DNA of 61,476 bases, from assembly GCA_937924505.1 (NCBI GenBank), contig CALDSR010000016.1, positions 1-61,476 on the forward strand. Direction: 5' to 3'. Positions 61,221 to 61,476 of this stretch are shown one piece after another. Every line of letters begins with the position of its first letter. The first letter of the stretch is position 1. The position numbers were made by a program, and so were the translations under genes. The stretch is from an uncultured Granulosicoccus sp. GTDB taxonomy: Bacteria; Pseudomonadota; Gammaproteobacteria; Granulosicoccales; Granulosicoccaceae. Under the pieces are notes generated by a model. It had not been told where the DNA came from, searched no databases, and was given only the letters and a program-made list of their open reading frames with translations.

Positions 61221-61476
61221 TTATTCGATGATCTTGGCAACCACACCGGCGCCAACCGTTCGGCCACCTTCGCGAATCGCAAAGCGAAGCCCGTCTTCCA
61301 TCGCTATCGGGTTGATCAGCTCTACCGTGATCTTGACATTATCTCCCGGCATCACCATCTCTGTGCCTGACGGCAACTCCACCGCACCCGTTACATCCGT
61401 CGTGCGGAAGTAAAACTGTGGCCGGTAGTTGTTGAAAAATGGCGTGTGACGGCCACCTTCATCCTTACTCAATACG
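61221..61476 (-). CDS. tuf: elongation factor Tu, C-terminal part, 5' end cut by window edge
   Basis: The last 84 residues of EF-Tu, which delivers aminoacyl-tRNA to the ribosome. [32 protein letters not shown] and the end [16 protein letters not shown] are the conserved third domain. The frame is open to the window edge; the G domain is not in view. It lies directly upstream of rpsJ on the same strand, as in the str-S10 arrangement. Confidence 0.96.
   Translation of the reverse strand, partial: VLSKDEGGRHTPFFNNYRPQFYFRTTDVTGAVELPSGTEMVMPGDNVKITVELINPIAMEDGLRFAIREGGRTVGAGVVAKIIE

Overview
The window reads as a chromosomal segment of a non-enteric gammaproteobacterium. The evidence is an Rsd/AlgQ-type sigma-70 regulator, the miaB-phoH-ybeY-corC-lnt block, a YajR-type MFS gene divergent from uvrA with ssb further on, a glycine riboswitch ahead of gcvTHP, and a full spc/alpha ribosomal block. 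Gene density is high, base composition is moderately G+C-rich, and I saw no insertion sequence, CRISPR array, rRNA or tRNA. The genus cannot be named from sequence alone.

Region 1 (1-5.9 kb) holds a truncated rlmI, rsd, ycgN, fbp (broken here by a one-base frameshift), a rubredoxin translationally coupled to fbp, divergent hemL, a sulfotransferase-like gene and a small outer-membrane beta-barrel gene. Region 2 (5.9-10.7 kb) is the glycine cleavage operon gcvT-gcvH-gcvP behind a tandem glycine riboswitch. Region 3 (10.7-16 kb) is the RNA/envelope block miaB-phoH-ybeY-corC-lnt. Region 4 (16-21.8 kb) carries a GT2 glycosyltransferase, an orphan membrane-anchored TAXI binding protein, ahcY and metK of the SAM cycle (with a palindrome at the metK promoter), and ssb.

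Region 5 (22-28.5 kb) is a visibly more A+T-rich, mixed-strand accessory block between ssb and the YajR/uvrA pair. It has three glycosyltransferases, a YrbL-like kinase-fold protein, a DUF6165 protein, a GNAT acetyltransferase and a chemoreceptor-like protein whose N-terminal membrane hairpin resembles the NrtS nitrate/nitrite transport domain. Region 6 (28.5-36.4 kb) has yajR-like, uvrA, two internally deleted gene remnants side by side (an EAL-domain protein and an EamA/DMT transporter), gpsA and an MsbA-like ABC exporter whose reading frame overlaps rplQ.

Region 7 (36.3-61.5 kb) is ribosomal. The alpha, spc and most of the S10 operon run without a break from rplQ back to rplC on the minus strand. 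The upstream S10 gene rpsJ, with tuf, lies 11 kb away at the right edge and ends in a textbook intrinsic terminator. In the gap sit tag and a complete glycogen module: glgC-glgA-glgB on the minus strand and glgP-glgX divergent on the plus strand, with 4-base overlaps inside each arm. The S10 operon is therefore split between rpsJ and rplC, and rplC has a 451-bp upstream region with a candidate extended -10 promoter. This split, the NrtS-like chemoreceptor and the paired deletion remnants are the observations most worth following.
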